A DNA stretch of 64,000 nucleotides from Solitalea canadensis DSM 3403 (GTDB lineage: Bacteria; Bacteroidota; Bacteroidia; Sphingobacteriales; Sphingobacteriaceae), in assembly GCF_000242635.2 (NCBI RefSeq), contig NC_017770.1, forward strand, positions 1,116,001 through 1,180,000. The letters run 5' to 3'. Both the position numbers and the translations under genes were made by a program. Each line of letters opens with the position of its first letter. The first letter of the stretch is position 1. A model generated the notes under the pieces. The model was not told the origin of the DNA. It searched no databases and saw only the letters and a program-made list of their open reading frames with translations. Shown here piece by piece: positions 61,212 to 64,000 of the stretch.

Positions 61212-62091
61212 GAAATTATTGAAGTGGTCAAAAATCACTGTTATCACTCTATTGCTAGTGCTTGCATTCGCCTATCTTGTCATCCATATACTGAGTCAAC
61301 AACGGATTCAAAAGAAATATTCCTATACAGATGTAGCGATCAACATTCCCTCCGATTCTTTATCGATAGCAAAAGGAAAACATCTATATAAAATTAGAAG
61401 CTGCCAGGATTGTCATGGCGAAAAAGGAGAAGGCAGGCTGTTTATGGACAATAAAATGCTAATGCAACTTACGGCACCCAACTTAACCAAAGGCAATGGT
61501 GGAATTGTAGATTTTAAAACGGCCGACTGGCTGCGTGTGCTTAGGCATGGTGTAGACAAAAACGGCAGGTCATTATATATGATGCCATCTCATGAGGTCA
61601 CCAACCTTACCAATGAGGATCTGGCTAACCTGATTGCTTATTGCAACCAACTGGAGCCTGTTGCCACTTCGCAGGAAAAACTTCATTCGATAGGTCCAAT
61701 AGGACGGCTGTTAATGGTCATGAACCAGGTTACCGTACTACCTGCAGAAAAGATTGATCATAGTGCCACCCATACAGAAAAGCTGGAAGAAAAAACAGGT
61801 GTAGCTTATGGACAATATTTGTCTTCGGGCTGCCAGGGTTGTCATCGGCCCGACATGAAAGGAGGCGGCCCTTTGGCTCCGGGTTATCCACCTGTACCCG
61901 ATATTACCGGTGATGGAAATGTAGGAAACTGGAACGAGCAGGCATTCATCGCTACCATTAGAAATGGGAAAACACCTGAGGGAAAAGAATTGAATAATAA
62001 TTATATGCCCTGGAAATCAATTGGTCATTTTACCGACGAAGAGCTTAAATCTATTTTCATGTACTTGCAACAACTTTCGGATAAGCATTAA
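61198..62091 (+). CDS. Dihaem c-type cytochrome, membrane-anchored
   Basis: 297 residues. One N-terminal membrane helix (about 13-33) is followed by two cytochrome c domains in the periplasm, each with a CxxCH haem site: Cys69-Cys72-His73 (SCQDCHGEKGEG) and Cys212-Cys215-His216 (GCQGCHRPDM). Likely sixth ligands are the Met of YMMPSH and of NYMPWKS. It would carry electrons, for example from a periplasmic dehydrogenase. It overlaps the preceding membrane protein gene by 14 bases and ends 5 bases from the convergent AraC gene. No dehydrogenase gene is adjacent. Confidence 0.92.
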   Translation: MKLLKKLLKWSKITVITLLLVLAFAYLVIHILSQQRIQKKYSYTDVAINIPSDSLSIAKGKHLYKIRSCQDCHGEKGEGRLFMDNKMLMQLTAPNLTKGNGGIVDFKTADWLRVLRHGVDKNGRSLYMMPSHEVTNLTNEDLANLIAYCNQLEPVATSQEKLHSIGPIGRLLMVMNQVTVLPAEKIDHSATHTEKLEEKTGVAYGQYLSSGCQGCHRPDMKGGGPLAPGYPPVPDITGDGNVGNWNEQAFIATIRNGKTPEGKELNNNYMPWKSIGHFTDEELKSIFMYLQQLSDKH

Positions 62092-62096
62092 TGCCA

Positions 62097-63119
62097 TTAA
62101 TTTAATGCTTTTCGATAAGCGTTAGGCGATGTGCCCGTCCATTCGCGAAAAGCCCTTTGAAAGGTGCTTGGTTCTGCATAACCCAGCTTATAGGAAATTT
62201 GAGCAATCGTAAGTTTTTCGCTGCGCAACAAGCTACACGCCAGCTCATGCTTAATGGTATCGCTCAATATCCTGAAGCTGGTGTTTTCTATTTTTAGTTT
62301 ACGCTGCAATGTTCGGGGTGTTAAGCGCAGATGTGCTGCTATCTCTTCCAACTGTGGAAACGTATAATTAAAATGCTTAAGAATGCTTTGTCTCACCACG
62401 CCACTAAAGTCGCCCACACACCTTTCCTTATCCATCTCTTTTTCCAACAATGCTTTGAAAACCTCATTCAGCTCTTTGTTATAACCAATAACAGTTGTTT
62501 TCATATCCACCATGGAAAATACAATGCAATTGCATGATTCATTGAAGGTGGGCCGGCACTTGAAGAGCTGCTCATGTAAACTTGTATCACTGACCCTGGA
62601 ATATCGGTACATCACCTTTTTCAATGAAAACAGCTTACCTGTTAAGAGATATAACACATGCAATGTTCCGGCATAGGCCATATCTACACTATGTCTTGCG
62701 GTTTCGGGCGATATATCGTTCCATACTTGCAAAGGCTCACAATAATAATACAGATCTTGGTCCTTCACTTCAATATAGAAGTTGTACAAGCGGGTAAAAG
62801 CAGCGGTGAACTGCTGCAGGCTTTCAAGAGCCATTAAAACATCTTTACTTGTCTGCATTAAATGACCCGTAATGCCCAGTACTACTGAAGTTGTTTTTCT
62901 TCCGATTTCTAGTCCCAGGTTCCTTTTTCCTGAAATGGTCAATGCCGCCTCCATAATAGCACAGTTTTGTTCCAGGGATAGCCTGTAGCCGGCATCCTCC
63001 AGTTCTTGGGGAGAAATTCCACCGGCCTGGCAAATGCTTTCGATCTGCGCATTGCTACAGTTGGTTCCTAAAACAATATTTCTGATAATGGGCATACTTA
63101 CCCAAAAGTCTGTTGACAT
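62097..63119 (-). CDS. AraC-family transcriptional regulator
   Basis: 340 residues. The N-terminal two thirds (about 20-200) resemble the arabinose-binding-domain-like sensor of OruR/ArgR-type AraC proteins (SLEQNCAIMEAALTISGKRN, LGLEIGRKTTSVVLGITGHL). The C-terminal 95 residues are the double helix-turn-helix (LEEIAAHLRLTPRTLQRKLK; then KLTIAQISYKLGYAEPSTFQ, RAFREWTGTSPNAYRK). It is convergent with the cytochrome gene and has no nearby divergent target, so its regulon is unclear. Confidence 0.92.
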   Translation of the reverse strand: MSTDFWVSMPIIRNIVLGTNCSNAQIESICQAGGISPQELEDAGYRLSLEQNCAIMEAALTISGKRNLGLEIGRKTTSVVLGITGHLMQTSKDVLMALESLQQFTAAFTRLYNFYIEVKDQDLYYYCEPLQVWNDISPETARHSVDMAYAGTLHVLYLLTGKLFSLKKVMYRYSRVSDTSLHEQLFKCRPTFNESCNCIVFSMVDMKTTVIGYNKELNEVFKALLEKEMDKERCVGDFSGVVRQSILKHFNYTFPQLEEIAAHLRLTPRTLQRKLKIENTSFRILSDTIKHELACSLLRSEKLTIAQISYKLGYAEPSTFQRAFREWTGTSPNAYRKALN

Positions 63120-63472
63120 ATAAAAAATAGTTGCACTGGAAACAATTTCCTCGTTGCCTTAACAAGAAGCCAGGTTCTAAGATAATCACTGCCTATGCAA
63201 ATAACAACAAAGCCACCTTTTGCTATCGCTATTAGTCCGGTATAGGGCTACCGCAACAATCTATTCCGTTTGCTTTATTTCTTTTTAATGTTGGAGTTGA
63301 GATAGGCCAGCTGATTTTTGTCTTTGTCGTTTTATTGGTGATCCGTCAGCTAGTTAGAGTTGGCTATGATTTTTACTCATTCGTATGAAAATGAATCTCA
63401 TAACAAGTGGAATGGTAGCAGGTATGAACGCTGCAATAATAGGCGACCTTCAGTACGAAATACATCACTTCA
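63120..63472. other. Intergenic region upstream of the AraC gene
   Basis: 353 bases that should contain the AraC promoter. I see no gene, hairpin or clear promoter box. It borders the IS21 relic. Confidence 0.45.
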
Positions 63473-63628
63473 TTAGTTCACTTTCAACTGGTCTTGTAAG
63501 AGTTCACAGAACCTGGAATACTGAAAGCCGGACGAATATTCTTTAATGTATTCTTCCCAAAGCAGTAAAGGGGTTACTCCGGTTCGACGGAGTTCCTGGT
63601 TAAAATATTCAATAACCTCAATTTTTCC
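63473..63628 (-). pseudogene. Relic of an IS21-family transposase (IstA fragment)
   Basis: The minus strand encodes about 51 residues, GKIEVIEYFNQELRRTGVTP, then LLLWEEYIKEYSSGFQYSRF and CELLQDQLKVN. This matches the characteristic IstA block with RTGVT..LLWEEY....G..YS.FC. The N-terminal helix-turn-helix and the DDE core are missing, and no IstB gene or IS ends are seen. It overlaps the stop of the neighbouring minus-strand gene by 11 bases. An old IS21 insertion reduced by deletion is the likely history. Confidence 0.7.
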
Positions 63629-64000
63629 GCTTTATACTGTCTTTTACAGAAGGAACCAGCTGATAATCCCCATCACTAATGCCTTTTACTCCCCTGGATT
63701 TCTTTTTTGTTGGAATGGTATCCGTTTGTGGTGCCGGTACTGCAGGAGCCTCCACTGCTTTTTGTGCTGGAGGTATTGTTTCAGTTTCTTTGGTTGAACT
63801 TTGTTCAGTCTCTTTCCGTTCATTTGTTTCAGAAACAACTACCGGCTTATGCTTTCTTATTTCGATTGGAGGCATAGTATGGTTTAACGTATCCTTGTTA
63901 TTTTTTGCAGGTTGGTGATATTGAACTGGTACTGGTTTGTCTTTTAAGTTTCTTTCGCTCTCGAAGTTTTGTTTTGTGATAAATAAATAAGTAATAACAG
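63618..64000 (-). CDS. Membrane-linked protein cut by the right edge, unknown
   Basis: The minus-strand frame is open from the edge to a stop at 63618, giving 126 residues of the C-terminal part. It begins with VITYLFITKQ, probably the end of a membrane helix. A long disordered region rich in Pro, Lys, Glu and Thr follows (ETEQSSTKETETIPPAQKAV, then EAPAVPAPQTDTIPTKKK), and it ends GISDGDYQLVPSVKDSIKRK. The plan resembles Bacteroidota anti-sigma-like or FecR-adjacent proteins with one helix and a periplasmic linker, but that is only a guess. The true start lies outside the window; an in-frame ATG at 63875 is internal. Confidence 0.6.
   Translation of the reverse strand, partial: VITYLFITKQNFESERNLKDKPVPVQYHQPAKNNKDTLNHTMPPIEIRKHKPVVVSETNERKETEQSSTKETETIPPAQKAVEAPAVPAPQTDTIPTKKKSRGVKGISDGDYQLVPSVKDSIKRKN

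Overview
The window comes from a Bacteroidota chromosome, most likely Sphingobacteriales (Pedobacter/Solitalea-like). This rests on three SusC/SusD pairs, two ECF-sigma/FecR cascades, PorP/SprF and OmpA partners of the type IX secretion system, many lipoproteins with Bacteroidota-style lipoboxes, promoter boxes of the TAnnTTTG type, weak Shine-Dalgarno use and an AT-rich composition. No tRNA, rRNA, CRISPR array, prophage or replication origin was seen. All family names come from reading the sequence; no database was searched.

Layout. 1-5.7 kb: a lipoprotein cut by the left edge, an O-acyltransferase, a YceI-like lipoprotein preceded by a 60-bp palindrome, and an OmpA protein paired with a ZU5-like lipoprotein. 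6-10.2 kb: an accessory patch with a DinB-like protein, a DUF2625 protein, small unknown genes, a beta-lactamase-fold hydrolase and several decayed genes. It carries the scars of a tandem duplication whose two copies lost complementary genes. 10.5-13.5 kb: a PorP/SprF plus PorE-like OmpA pair. 13.6-21.5 kb (minus strand): an XRE-cupin regulator, a secreted phosphodiesterase, a Tat-exported metallophosphoesterase and a SusC/SusD pair, which reads as a locus for harvesting phosphorylated compounds. 21.8-30 kb: sigma factor, FecR, SusC with STN domain, SusD and a thioredoxin-like protein.

30.2-32.4 kb: a YqiJ/flotillin pair. 32.8-34.2 kb: a complete IS256-family element beside a decayed gene. 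35.2-37.5 kb: a GH20 hexosaminidase. 37.6-45.2 kb: a LysR regulator divergent from a lysine-degradation gene set: a saccharopine/lysine dehydrogenase, the DUF1338 enzyme HglS, an aminoadipate-semialdehyde dehydrogenase and a D-2-hydroxyglutarate dehydrogenase. Together these can take lysine carbon to 2-oxoglutarate; only an aminotransferase (and possibly a lysine-ketoglutarate reductase) is missing. 45.5-56 kb: a second sigma/FecR/SusCD locus with DUF4843, PKD-like and thioredoxin-like lipoproteins, in which the SusC gene is frameshifted. 56.2-64 kb: a two-domain trypsin-like protease, an ABC-F ATPase, a membrane protein plus dihaem cytochrome c, an AraC regulator, an IS21 relic and a protein cut by the right edge.

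Mobile and repeat content: one intact IS256 element, one IS21 relic, and two copies of a palindromic repeat (near 20.8 and 45.3 kb) sharing the CCCCTAACCCCTAAAGG core.
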